Below are positions 1 through 9,435 of a stretch of 23,358 bases of DNA, piece by piece. The DNA comes from Azolla pinnata (Eukaryota > Streptophyta > Polypodiopsida > Salviniales > Salviniaceae), in NCBI GenBank assembly GCA_037176905.1, contig JBBBWG010007980.1, positions 1-23,358 of the forward strand, in the 5' to 3' direction. Below the pieces are notes generated by a model. It searched no databases. It saw only the letters and a list, made by a program, of their open reading frames with translations, and was not told the origin of the DNA. A program made the position numbers and the translations under genes. Position 1 is the first letter of the stretch; each line of letters begins with the position of its first letter.

Positions 1-76
1 GTTAACCTTGCATTCTTTATAGCAAGGTTTTTTTGTATTGTCATGTTGTTTTAATACAAATATCCATTTACGAAAA

Positions 77-85
77 AAGAAGAAG

Positions 86-115
<30 letters not shown>
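77..115. repeat. GAA trinucleotide microsatellite
   Basis: An uninterrupted run of (GAA)n, about 12 units, lies in AT-rich DNA upstream of the first PPR gene. Any reading frame through it is low-complexity Lys/Glu/Arg or Ser/Leu and is not a gene. Confidence 0.95.
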
Positions 116-117
<2 letters not shown>

Positions 118-196
118 CTTCATATTAGTTATAGGGGCATTATTTATAAGTTTGTGAAACCTCAACTTGAAGGGCATTTCCATAATGTCAGAAAGT

Positions 197-287
197 AGAA
201 GAAGAAGAAAAGAAGAAGAAGAAGAAGAAGAAGAAATAAAGAAGAAGAAGAAGAAGAAGAAGAAGAAGAAGAAAAGAAGAAGAAGAG
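197..287. repeat. Interrupted GAA microsatellite
   Basis: A second, longer GAA tract, broken by an ATAAA and a few AAAAG interruptions. Both strands give spurious open frames (poly-Lys/Glu one way, poly-Leu/Ser the other). It lies about 240 bases upstream of the PPR start codon and may belong to its promoter or leader. Confidence 0.95.
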
Positions 288-335
288 GAGAGCACAGGAT
301 CCATGGCGAGCTTCGCCCATCTGAGCGAGAAAGCA

Positions 336-407
336 CGGCTGAAGGAGCTTCCCAACCGTAGCATACTCGAGACGTTGAAAGAAGCCGGCTGAAGGAGCTT
401 CCCAACC
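336..407. repeat. 22-bp direct repeat with 50-bp period
   Basis: The 22-base segment at 336-357 recurs identically at 386-407 (core CTGAAGGAGCTTCCCAACC). This is a local tandem duplication in the presumed 5' leader of the downstream PPR gene. No reading frame is preserved through it. Confidence 0.85.
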
Positions 408-437
408 ATATCATGTGCATTCGCAGGCTCAAGACTT

Positions 438-439
<2 letters not shown>

Positions 440-505
<66 letters not shown>
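440..505. repeat. (GA)33 dinucleotide tract in PPR leader
   Basis: A perfect GA run of about 66 bases ends 18 bases before the ATG of the PPR gene at 524. In plants, GA-rich 5' leaders can bind BASIC PENTACYSTEINE/GAGA-binding factors, so a regulatory role is possible. It may equally be a hypervariable microsatellite with no function. Confidence 0.9.
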
Positions 506-506
<1 letters not shown>

Positions 507-523
507 ATGCAGCGCTTTCCACC

Positions 524-2872
524 ATGATGGCTAAAAGGCTCGGAATGATGAGGCATTCCAAGCCCTCACCTGCTCACATTTCCCAGGACGAAGGCGCAAC
601 CGACTCCGTCGTCGCGGTGGCTCTCATCAAAGAATGTACGAAGCGGAAAGACTTGCATGGCGGCGCCAGATTGCATGCCGATATCGTCGATCTCCGCTTG
701 TTAGAGAAGGATGTATACGTCGGGGCTTCGCTTGTCAATATGTATGCCAAATGTGGGGCTTTGATGATAGCTCGAGATGTGTTTGATCAGCTTCCTAGAA
801 GGAATGTGGTGGTATGGAATGTATTGATTTCAGGATATGCCGAACGTGGATACGGGCACGAAGCAGTTCTGTGTGCGGAAATGATGCAAACCGATGGTAT
901 CTCACCGAACAAGGTCACATTTCTTTGTATGTTGAAAGCGTGTGGTACCATGAAAGCTGTTGGTAAGGGCCAAGAAATACATGCCGAGATCGTAAAGGAA
1001 GGATTGTGGTCGAAGGATATCTTGATCGGTACCACATTGATAGATATGTATGTGAAATGTGGTGTGCTTGATAAGGCACAAGAAGTGTTCGACGATCTTC
1101 CCTCCCGTAACGTGATATCATGGACAGCATTGATAGGAGGGTATAGCCAACATGGGCATGGATACACTGCGATTGCCCTTTTTGAGCAAATGCAGCACGA
1201 AGGGCTTTTCCCGAATCTGGTCACCTTACTATGCATCCTCAAGGCATGTGCCAGTGTCAGAGCACTAGACACGGGCAAAGACGTACATCGAGAGATGCTC
1301 ACAAAGGGGATTTTCCTCGTTAAAAGCTTGGTCGTTGGCAATGCACTGGTTGATATGTACTCGAAATGCGATGCAATCGAAAAAGCACGAGAAGTGTTTG
1401 ACATGCTTGCGATGCGGGATGCAGTCTCGTGGAATGCATTGGCATCAGGGTACAGCCACAGTGGACATGACGAAGAAGCATCAAACTGCTTCCAGCGCAT
1501 GAAACAAGAAGGGCTCTTACCCGATGGGGTTACTTGTGTTTGCATTTTAAGAGCATGTGGAAACCTAGGTGAATTGGTAAGAGGCCGAGAGATACACTCT
1601 GGGATAGCTGAACAGGAGGTATTGAGAACTAATGTTATGGTCGGGAATGCGTTAATGAGCATGTATGCGAAATGTGGGGCGCTTGTGATGGCTACTGAAG
1701 TGTTCGATAAGCTCCCTGGGCGAAATGTGATCTCATGGAACACGCTAATAGCTGGATATGCCCAAGTTGGCGATGACAATAACGAGGCCTTACGCCTTTT
1801 CTTCCGGATGCAAGACCTGGGGCTCTCTCCAGATCCCATCACATATGCTTGCATCCTTAGAGCTTGCGGGAACATGGGAGACGCTGAAAAATGCGGCGAA
1901 ATGCATGTAAAAGTGCTAAGGGAGAGGATGATCGAGAAGCATATGTCGGTCGCCAACTCCTTAATAGAAATGTATGTGAAGATTGGAGCACTTTCAAAGG
2001 CACGAGATGTCCTCGATGAGCTTCCGGTGCGAGATACGATATCCTGGACACTTCTAATTGCAGGATATGCTGAACGTGGATGTGCGGAGGCAGCATTACA
2101 ATGCTCCGAGGAGATGCAGCACGATGGTCTTTTCCTGAATGCCGTCACCTTCCTTTATGTCCTAAAGGCATGCGGAGACCTTGGCATTCCTGACAAAGGT
2201 CAGCTAACGCACGATCAGATCGCTCGATGGGATCTCTTGGAAAAGGATAGTATACTCGGCACGGCACTGGTGAACATGTATTCCAAGTGTGGCTCCCCGG
2301 AGAGAGCTCGAGATGTATTCGACAATCTTACTGTTCGGAATATTGTCTCGTGGAATGCAGTTATCGCTGGATATGCACTCTGTGGAATGGATCTTGATGT
2401 CTTCGACACATTTGATCAAATGATAGAGCGAGGCATGATGCCAAGTAAGGAAACATTTACGATTCTTCTTAATACGTGTAGTCACTTAGGGCTGTTAGAG
2501 AGGAGCATAATGTATTTCAAGATGATGAGTCGAGTCTTTGTGATTACCCCATCTGCCGAGCACCACACATGCATCGTCGACCTCTTTGGACGAGCTGGCC
2601 ATTTTGACATGGCACTGTTTGCTATAAGACATATGCCATTTTATATCGATCTCATTGTTTGGCACAGTCTATTGGGTGCTTGCCAGAAATGGGGGAACGT
2701 GGAGATTGGTGTGTTGGCCTTTGAGCATGCAGTGCAATTAGATAGGAAAGACTCGGCGGCTTACATTGGGATGAGCAATCTTCATGCAACTTCTTGTTAC
2801 ATGCAAGACTGTAATGCGAATGTGGGGGATTCGATCTTATGTATATCCCCTTGCATAGAAGAAGTTGCATAA
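524..2872 (+). CDS. PLS-class PPR protein, C-terminus degenerate
   Basis: Intronless gene for a 782-residue pentatricopeptide-repeat protein, a helical-repeat RNA-binding family that usually acts on mitochondrial or plastid transcripts. From about residue 25 it is built of P-L-S triplets of roughly 101 residues: L motifs (LKACG type), S motifs (DMYAKCG type) and P motifs (SWNALIAGY type), with six P motifs. The specificity residues (5th/last) of the P motifs read N/N, T/N, N/D, N/D, T/N, N/S. The first ATG has a good plant context (CCACCATGATGG). The E1-like stretch starts around SAAYIGMSNL, then the protein diverges and stops after CIEEVA, with no full E2, E+ or DYW domain. A role in RNA stability, splicing or editing-complex assembly is more likely than deamination by itself. 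The N-terminus is basic enough for organelle targeting, but I cannot tell which organelle. Confidence 0.95.
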   Translation: MMAKRLGMMRHSKPSPAHISQDEGATDSVVAVALIKECTKRKDLHGGARLHADIVDLRLLEKDVYVGASLVNMYAKCGALMIARDVFDQLPRRNVVVWNVLISGYAERGYGHEAVLCAEMMQTDGISPNKVTFLCMLKACGTMKAVGKGQEIHAEIVKEGLWSKDILIGTTLIDMYVKCGVLDKAQEVFDDLPSRNVISWTALIGGYSQHGHGYTAIALFEQMQHEGLFPNLVTLLCILKACASVRALDTGKDVHREMLTKGIFLVKSLVVGNALVDMYSKCDAIEKAREVFDMLAMRDAVSWNALASGYSHSGHDEEASNCFQRMKQEGLLPDGVTCVCILRACGNLGELVRGREIHSGIAEQEVLRTNVMVGNALMSMYAKCGALVMATEVFDKLPGRNVISWNTLIAGYAQVGDDNNEALRLFFRMQDLGLSPDPITYACILRACGNMGDAEKCGEMHVKVLRERMIEKHMSVANSLIEMYVKIGALSKARDVLDELPVRDTISWTLLIAGYAERGCAEAALQCSEEMQHDGLFLNAVTFLYVLKACGDLGIPDKGQLTHDQIARWDLLEKDSILGTALVNMYSKCGSPERARDVFDNLTVRNIVSWNAVIAGYALCGMDLDVFDTFDQMIERGMMPSKETFTILLNTCSHLGLLERSIMYFKMMSRVFVITPSAEHHTCIVDLFGRAGHFDMALFAIRHMPFYIDLIVWHSLLGACQKWGNVEIGVLAFEHAVQLDRKDSAAYIGMSNLHATSCYMQDCNANVGDSILCISPCIEEVA

Positions 2873-3637
2873 AGGATTACTTTGACCGGTGCCGCTATTT
2901 CTCCTTTGTATTATCATAGGTAGCAAGCAGCAGTTAAACAGGTTGGTTATTTCGCAGAGCAGAGATATTCCATCAAGATTGAGATAAAGTCAGTCCCTTC
3001 AAGGGAATGAGAAAGAAGATGCCATTGCAAGCAAAGCACAAGATGCATTCTACACAAACCATGCTCCATAACTCTTGAAACTGGTAAAAGCCATGTTTCC
3101 CTTGATTATTTTATTATCTTTCGATGATGATTGTACAGATATATATATATGTATGACCCATAATAATTTCTCCTAGTTGTTCAAACTGAGCTTCTCAAAA
3201 TAGTAGAGATGTCCGAGTAAGAAAAGGAGCTGTTGCCATTTATCATCATTCCTTTCTTCACGGTATACAGGTTGCTATGCAGCTTCCAATGTACCGAAGC
3301 AACAGATGTGAAGCTTCAAAGGTTTACATCTCCATCACAACATTATGTTAAATGACATTGATAAATCTCGTCATGCTAGCGCCGACAGTCATGATGCTTT
3401 GATGTGATCATGATACTTGAAATGAGTTAATCTGTATGAAATGGGCTGGCGATCAATCTCAAACGGGAGCCGATCGCTTCTCGATCGAAACTCGACAAGC
3501 TTTTCAAGGCAAGCTTGTCTTTTCGCCCTCTTGATTGAAGCTTTCAAATCGGAGCCCCGCAGCGATGCGGAAGAATTGCGGGCAACAGTTTGATGATGAT
3601 GATGCAGATCAGATTTGTCAGGTCGAGAGCGGATCGA
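2873..3637. other. Intergenic, between convergent PPR genes
   Basis: Shared 3' flank of two convergent genes. It holds moderately AT-rich sequence with a short (TA)n stretch near 3139-3151. I see no coding exon, RNA gene or clear mobile element. Confidence 0.7.
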
Positions 3638-6600
3638 TCAGGAGGGGCGAAGACCGATGGCCCGATCGAAAGCTGCTGCTCCGATCTCGGCATTTCCGCA
3701 GCGCGCGCACATGCTCAGCACAGCCCGCCACATCGCAGGGCTCGGCCTCGACGGCGCTCTCGCGATCATCTCCACCGCAGCGTCGAGTCGGCCCATGCGG
3801 CACAGCAGATCGATCGCCCCGGTGTCGTGCTCGAGGCCGGGATCGATCCCATGGCTCCGCGACATCGACTCCAAATACCTGCGGCACTCGTCGAAGCGAC
3901 CCGCCCGACCGCAGGCGCCGAGAAGGAGCAGGAAAGAAACCCCGTCTGGCCCAGCGCCTTGCTCCACCATCGCGCCGAAGCATCGGAACACCGTTTCGGC
4001 ATCGCCCAGCTCCACGAACCCCGTCATGAACGCGTTCCACGCGACCGCATCGCGCGCCGCAAGGCCCTCGAACAAGCTTCGCGCCTCGAGGACCAGCCCG
4101 CATCTGGCGCACATCGCGACCGCGGAGTTGCAGATCGGCGAATCGTGCCGCGGGAAGCCCCGCCTTTCCATCGCGGAGAGCGTTTCCAGGCCCTTCTCCT
4201 TTGCGCCTACATCGCCGCAGGCCTTCAATGCACAGACAAATGTCACCAGATCTGGCAGGATGCCCTCTGTTTGCAGCTGCGAAAAGCACTCCAGCGCCGC
4301 TGCGCCGTTTTCGTGCTCGGCGTATGCCGCGATCAACGTGGTCCACGAGACGATATCCCGGGCAGGGAGGCCGTCGAAGACCTTCTCCGCATCCGCGAGC
4401 GCGCCGCAACTCGCATACATCTCGATCAGCGAGTTTCCGATGAGGTCTCCTTCCATGAAGCGATCGCTTTCGATCACAACCGCGTGCAATGCCTGACCAG
4501 TGCCAACGTCCCCGGAGCTTCGACATGCTTTCAGCCCACAAACGATGGTCGCGGCGCTCGGAGAGACATCTTCGCGCCACATCCTCGCCATGCATTTCAA
4601 GGCTTCCTCTCCCCCATCCCCATGCTCTGCGTAGCCCGCGATCAGCGCGTTCCAGGAGACCACGTCTCGCTCCGAAAGCTTGCCGAATACCTGCCTTGCC
4701 ATCTCAAGCATGCCGCATTTGGCATACGTATCGACCAACGCCGCCAGCAAGCGCTCTTGCAATCCCATTCGTTCGATTTCGGCGTGCATCTCCAGGCCTT
4801 TCGATCCGATCCCCGTGCTCCCGCAGGCTCTTAGGCAGTGAATGAAAGTGGAGGCACCCGGCGAGACGCCGTCTCGGCGCATCTCCGCGAAGCACTCCAG
4901 AGCTTCGCCATCGTGCCCGCATTCAACGCAGGCTGCGATGAGGGCAGTCCACGATGCAACGCTCCGAGCTCGAAGCTTCTCAAACACTCGATGTGCCTCG
5001 CCGAGGCAGGCGCACTTGGCGTACATGTCTATCAAGCTGTTACCGATCGCAGGATTCTTGTGTAATAGGCCCTTTCTTGTTAGCTGGGAGTGTATTGCTT
5101 GGCCTTGCTCCACGGCTCGTAAACTGGCACAAGCTCTCAAACTGCAAATGAATGTGACGGAGTTGGGACAAACACCATCAAGCTGCATCTCTTCGAAACA
5201 TTTCAGTGCTTCTTCACCGCGCCCATGTTCGGAGTACCCCGCGATCAACGCCGTCCATGCGACAACACCCGATGCGGGGAGCCGATCGAATGCTTGCTTC
5301 GCCTTTTCGAGCAACCCAGATTTAGCAAACATGTCGACTAGGCTGTTGCCAATGAAAAGGTCTCTTTCCAATAACCCTTCCCGTTCTATTTCGTGATGTA
5401 TTCCTTCCGCGGTTTCCGTTAGTCCCATGCCGACGCAAGCTTTCAAGACGCTCGTATATGTAATGGCATTCGGGGTAGTGCCGCATCGTTTCATCTTCCA
5501 AAGACATGCAACTGCTTCTTCGGCATGCCCATATTCCGCATATGCTGCGATTAGCGCATTCCACGAGACGACATCTTTCAACCGAATCTCGTCGAAGATT
5601 TTCTGTGCGATGTAGACTAAACCGCATCGGCCATAAAAGTCAACCAACGTGTTTCCGACTCCGCTGTTTTCAAGGAATCCCTTCTTCATGACCTCGGTGT
5701 GTGCTTCCCTACCTTTATCGATGTATCCTAACTCGGAGCAAGCTTTCAGAATGGGAATTATTGTGTAAGAATCAGATGGAAAGCCCAAAACTCCCATCAG
5801 ATCATAGTACTCCAGAGCTTTCTCACCATCACCATGTTCTGTATACCCGCCGACCAAGGCATTCCATGATGCGATACCTCGGAACGGAAGTTTCTCAAAG
5901 ATTTCGTGCGCTTCCAAGAGCAAGCCACATTTGGCATACATATCCACCAATGTGCTTACTCCGATATCTTCCTGGTCAAACCCCTTTTCCACCATTTCGC
6001 TATGAAGTTTTCCAACCATATCTCCATCTCCTAGGCAGCCACAAGCCTTCAGGTTAAAAACGAATGTAACAACGTCTGCGGAGATACCATCACATCTCAT
6101 GTGCTCCAAAGTCTCTAGAGCTCGTTTCCCATCCCCATATTCAATATATCCTGCTACAAGTGTTGTCCACAAGACCACATCCCGAAAACAAGTTCTTTCA
6201 AAAACTGCTTGTGCTTCGGCAAGGGACTTGCATTTAATATATGTACCAAGCAATGTGTTAACAGCAGCAATGCCCTCATCCAAAATATCCATCCATATAG
6301 CCTGTGAGTGAATTCTTCGAAGTGTGTGAATGTCCCCCATCTGTCCACAAGCTTGTAATAAACAAGAGAAAGTGGCACTATTGGGAAGAACACCCTCAAG
6401 TTTCATCTGCTCAAAACATTTAAGCGCTTGATCTCCAAAACCATGCTCAACATATCCTGACATCAAACTAGTCCATGAGACAACCATGTGAACTTTAACC
6501 TTGTAGAACAGCTCATATACGATTGCAAAATACCCGTTTTTGGCATACATATCAATCAGGGCATTGCAAAGAAAAGCATCTCTTCCCAAAGCATTTTCCC

Positions 6601-7441
6601 CCAGAGCCGCATGAATTTCTTTTCCTTTTGTTGCATCTCCTACACTTGCACAAGCCTTTAAACAGCATGAAAAAGTGAAGGGGTCTGGTAAGATGCCCTC
6701 CGTTTGCATTTGTTGAAAACACTTGACTGCTTCTTCAGCAAGACAAATGTCAATGTATCCAGATATAAGTGTGGTCCATGAGACGACATTATGAACTGAA
6801 AGACTGTCGAACAACACACGTGCTTCAGAAAATAATCTGCATTTGATGTACATATCAATCAATGTATTCCAAACTGAAATATCTCTTCCATACAAAATAC
6901 TTCCTTCAACCTCGGCATGTATAGCTTTACCTTCATTTACAGCTCCAATACTAACACACGCTTTCAAGACGCAAAGAATCGTAACTGAATTCGGAGGCGT
7001 GGCTTCGACTCGCATGCGTTTGTAGAAGCCGATGGCAGCTTCCCCTTGATCATGCTCAGAATATCCTGATATCAATGAAGTCCAGGAGACAACATCCCGA
7101 ACAAGTAGCGTATCAAAAAATTGTTGTGCCCTCTCAAGAGACCCGCATTTTGCATACATATCAATCAAAGCATTTGCTATAAAAATATCGCTTTTCAATA
7201 ATCCAGATGCATCAACCCTATCGTGCATTTCGAGACCTCTGTTCAAATCCTTGCACTTTCCACAAGCTTTTAGCAATGCTACATAAGAGCGTGCATTACT
7301 AGATGCAGAGTCATATTCCACCAATTGTCCATAGAGTGCAAGAGTTTTGTCTGGATTTCCACCTGTAACATGATGTCTAAGGCGAGAACTCCTTGGAAGC
7401 TCGGTGCGATACAATGATCGATTTGAAGCTGCACCAAGCAT
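3638..7441 (-). CDS. Very long PLS-class PPR protein (1267 aa)
   Basis: Intronless minus-strand gene. The N-terminus MLGAASNRSLYRTELPRSSR is basic and Ser-rich, consistent with an organelle presequence. From about residue 50 the protein is an unbroken array of about eleven P-L-S triplets (twelve L motifs, eleven P motifs, over 30 repeats), well above the usual plant PPR length. P-motif code residues (5th/last), in order: T/N, T/D, T/N, T/D, N/D, N/N, T/N, T/G, N/S, T/D, N/D. The array ends at AIGLRPS, just where an E1 motif would normally begin, so E, E+ and DYW domains are absent. Composition changes along the gene: the 3' third is GC-rich (43/60 G+C at 3721-3780) and the 5' third AT-rich (25/60 at 6541-6600). 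Expected role: sequence-specific organellar RNA binding. Long antisense open frames here are shadows. Confidence 0.95.
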   Translation of the reverse strand: MLGAASNRSLYRTELPRSSRLRHHVTGGNPDKTLALYGQLVEYDSASSNARSYVALLKACGKCKDLNRGLEMHDRVDASGLLKSDIFIANALIDMYAKCGSLERAQQFFDTLLVRDVVSWTSLISGYSEHDQGEAAIGFYKRMRVEATPPNSVTILCVLKACVSIGAVNEGKAIHAEVEGSILYGRDISVWNTLIDMYIKCRLFSEARVLFDSLSVHNVVSWTTLISGYIDICLAEEAVKCFQQMQTEGILPDPFTFSCCLKACASVGDATKGKEIHAALGENALGRDAFLCNALIDMYAKNGYFAIVYELFYKVKVHMVVSWTSLMSGYVEHGFGDQALKCFEQMKLEGVLPNSATFSCLLQACGQMGDIHTLRRIHSQAIWMDILDEGIAAVNTLLGTYIKCKSLAEAQAVFERTCFRDVVLWTTLVAGYIEYGDGKRALETLEHMRCDGISADVVTFVFNLKACGCLGDGDMVGKLHSEMVEKGFDQEDIGVSTLVDMYAKCGLLLEAHEIFEKLPFRGIASWNALVGGYTEHGDGEKALEYYDLMGVLGFPSDSYTIIPILKACSELGYIDKGREAHTEVMKKGFLENSGVGNTLVDFYGRCGLVYIAQKIFDEIRLKDVVSWNALIAAYAEYGHAEEAVACLWKMKRCGTTPNAITYTSVLKACVGMGLTETAEGIHHEIEREGLLERDLFIGNSLVDMFAKSGLLEKAKQAFDRLPASGVVAWTALIAGYSEHGRGEEALKCFEEMQLDGVCPNSVTFICSLRACASLRAVEQGQAIHSQLTRKGLLHKNPAIGNSLIDMYAKCACLGEAHRVFEKLRARSVASWTALIAACVECGHDGEALECFAEMRRDGVSPGASTFIHCLRACGSTGIGSKGLEMHAEIERMGLQERLLAALVDTYAKCGMLEMARQVFGKLSERDVVSWNALIAGYAEHGDGGEEALKCMARMWREDVSPSAATIVCGLKACRSSGDVGTGQALHAVVIESDRFMEGDLIGNSLIEMYASCGALADAEKVFDGLPARDIVSWTTLIAAYAEHENGAAALECFSQLQTEGILPDLVTFVCALKACGDVGAKEKGLETLSAMERRGFPRHDSPICNSAVAMCARCGLVLEARSLFEGLAARDAVAWNAFMTGFVELGDAETVFRCFGAMVEQGAGPDGVSFLLLLGACGRAGRFDECRRYLESMSRSHGIDPGLEHDTGAIDLLCRMGRLDAAVEMIARAPSRPSPAMWRAVLSMCARCGNAEIGAAAFDRAIGLRPS

Positions 7442-9223
7442 TATCTTTTTATCCGAACATCCAGAAATCTCTGGGAGAAAGAGATATACAACAATAGATA
7501 TGAAGGTGCCCTTGTTCTCAATGGATTGGCATAAAAACCTGGCATATGGCGAACAGGTCTTTGTCCTCTCTTTTCTCTATTTAGGACAAGATCGCTGAAA
7601 ATGTCAGCCAAAAACGGATGCGAGATCAGCATCACAAGGCATCAAAATGCATTTCGAAACAAAGCAGATTATTTATGTCTTCCTTGCTTTTCTTGCTTGA
7701 AGTGAAACAAGGGACTCTCTGTACCATATAACCATCACGGCCCATTGTTGCCTCTGCTTTCCACAGCCATGGCGGATGATGACTACAAATCCTGCTAGGA
7801 TCCACAAATCTTGCTTCATCTAAGCTTGTTGTCGTCTCCATATCCACTCATCCACTCCGAGAAATCCTCTGTTGCCAGGCCAGGTAGCATGAATTGAAAC
7901 CATGTCTACAAAAAATGTGTCTACAGACTTATTCAGTACATATTGAATTACATGGTTGTAACTTGTACCTAATAGTTGAGCTAACTAATTTTGATCCCAA
8001 AACTATCCTTACCATTGGAAACTCATCAGATTTACATCCATTTGCAATGGATCCCTGCACCAATCTCTGCTCATTGCCACTGGATTCTTCTTCCTAAATT
8101 GTGGTAGAGTGTGGCAACATGTAATGAGCTCCACAATATAGTGAGATGTAAGATGTGAACCTCTTAAATTGATAGGCTCAGTTAGGATTTGGAACGATTG
8201 AACTGTTTCGACAACATGAAACATAAGGTCTTTTTGCGATTGTAAAACAATTATTTAACCATGGTTGAATGTCTACTTCTGAAAAAATACCTAGGAATTT
8301 ATTATCGGATGATATTGTAGAGGTTTGTTTCATATATTGGTAAGCTCAAGATTTCCTTGATTTTCCAGTAATTACTTCTCTAGGCACATATCTGCGTGTA
8401 TTACTCTTCAGATAACACATTAAATGCGCCTTCAATGCATCTCATACACAACATTTCTCCCAACAAAAACAGAGCAACGAGCACGATATGAGTGTTGGAG
8501 TTTGCTGCCATTGTAAGGTACACCCACTCATCATTTTTTCATAAATCAATACGTTTATTTATGTATTGGGAGCTTCACCGATAGATTATTTGACACTCAC
8601 ACGGGCATTTGGAAACCATAACAGGAATGAGCTCATCACACTTGATACATGAAGTACCATATTGTCGAAATATAAGCCTGATAGATTGAATGAATGTTAT
8701 GAGATGTGCAACGTCAAGCTCTATGTTGATTCAATCAACATACTGTTTCAATTCATCAAAGCCAATAAGTGTCAAAATCTTCATATCCATGAGAAGAGGA
8801 TTTTGTGCAAAGGGAATTTTTTACTGAGGAGCCTAAAAACAAGTTCTAAATTTTGCAACAAATTTCTAATAGATTGAAATTCAAGGGCACTTGACATGCC
8901 TAGAATAACATGCTTCCATATCTCAACTCAAAAAATGTCCACTGTATTTAGACAGCATATAAATTGGAGTGCAGAGTAAACCACTCTACAAAGTTTTACA
9001 ACATTACTTTGAACTCTCTTAAACAGCACTTTACAGCAAAAGCAAATCAATTGAGAATCAAGCAAGACGGAAGAATGTTGCATCATTCTTGTATTTCTCG
9101 CTGACAAACTATATAGTATCCAATTCAGCATAAAATGGAAGAATTAAGCAGGCAATTGGAGAACCTATTCCAGCAATCTCAGAAACTTTTAGGAGTGCAA
9201 TCATCAGCCTCTCATAGACTTTC
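7442..9223. other. Gene-free intergenic region
   Basis: Lies between the 5' end of the long PPR gene and the presumed 3' end of NAA20. The part near 7442-7860 is the probable promoter and leader of the PPR gene. The rest is AT-rich without long open frames, recognisable exons, tRNA or inverted repeats. The segment 9124-9223 probably belongs to the NAA20 3' untranslated region. Confidence 0.6.
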
Positions 9224-9400
9224 CTGAAATAAAGAACAGAAGTTAGTTTTTAACAGTTAAATAAAGGATGCATCTTTCTACATTAGTCCCCCTGCCCCAA
9301 GGGCCAAGGTCCCTCTCTCAAGATGTTTTCAAGCCTTGAACCAGCAAACACTTACATTATAATAAATGAAAAAAGAAAAAAAAAATGAAGCATATATAAC
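9224..9400 (-). other. Possible 3'-UTR intron of NAA20
   Basis: Just downstream of the NAA20 stop codon the minus strand shows a donor AAG|GTTATA at 9400 and an acceptor TTTATTTCAG|GAAAG at 9224, 177 bases apart, with a T-rich interior. An intron 3' of the stop is inferred only from splice-like sequence. If real, its donor lies about 35 bases after the stop, normally too close to trigger nonsense-mediated decay. Confidence 0.4.
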
Positions 9401-9435
9401 CTTGTTGTTAGACTTAGAGGTGACAGCAAAAGTGG

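Noticed and set aside
4..35. Hairpin AACCTTGC/GCAAGGTT followed by a T run, like a bacterial intrinsic terminator
   Set aside because: The context is a plant nuclear genome with spliced genes; an 8-bp stem with a T run is expected by chance in AT-rich DNA.
787..2148. A 453-codon open frame antisense to PPR gene 1, and similar long antisense frames over the other PPR genes
   Set aside because: The sense strand has clear PPR motifs throughout; the antisense products have no recognisable domains and follow from the repeated codon pattern of PPR genes.
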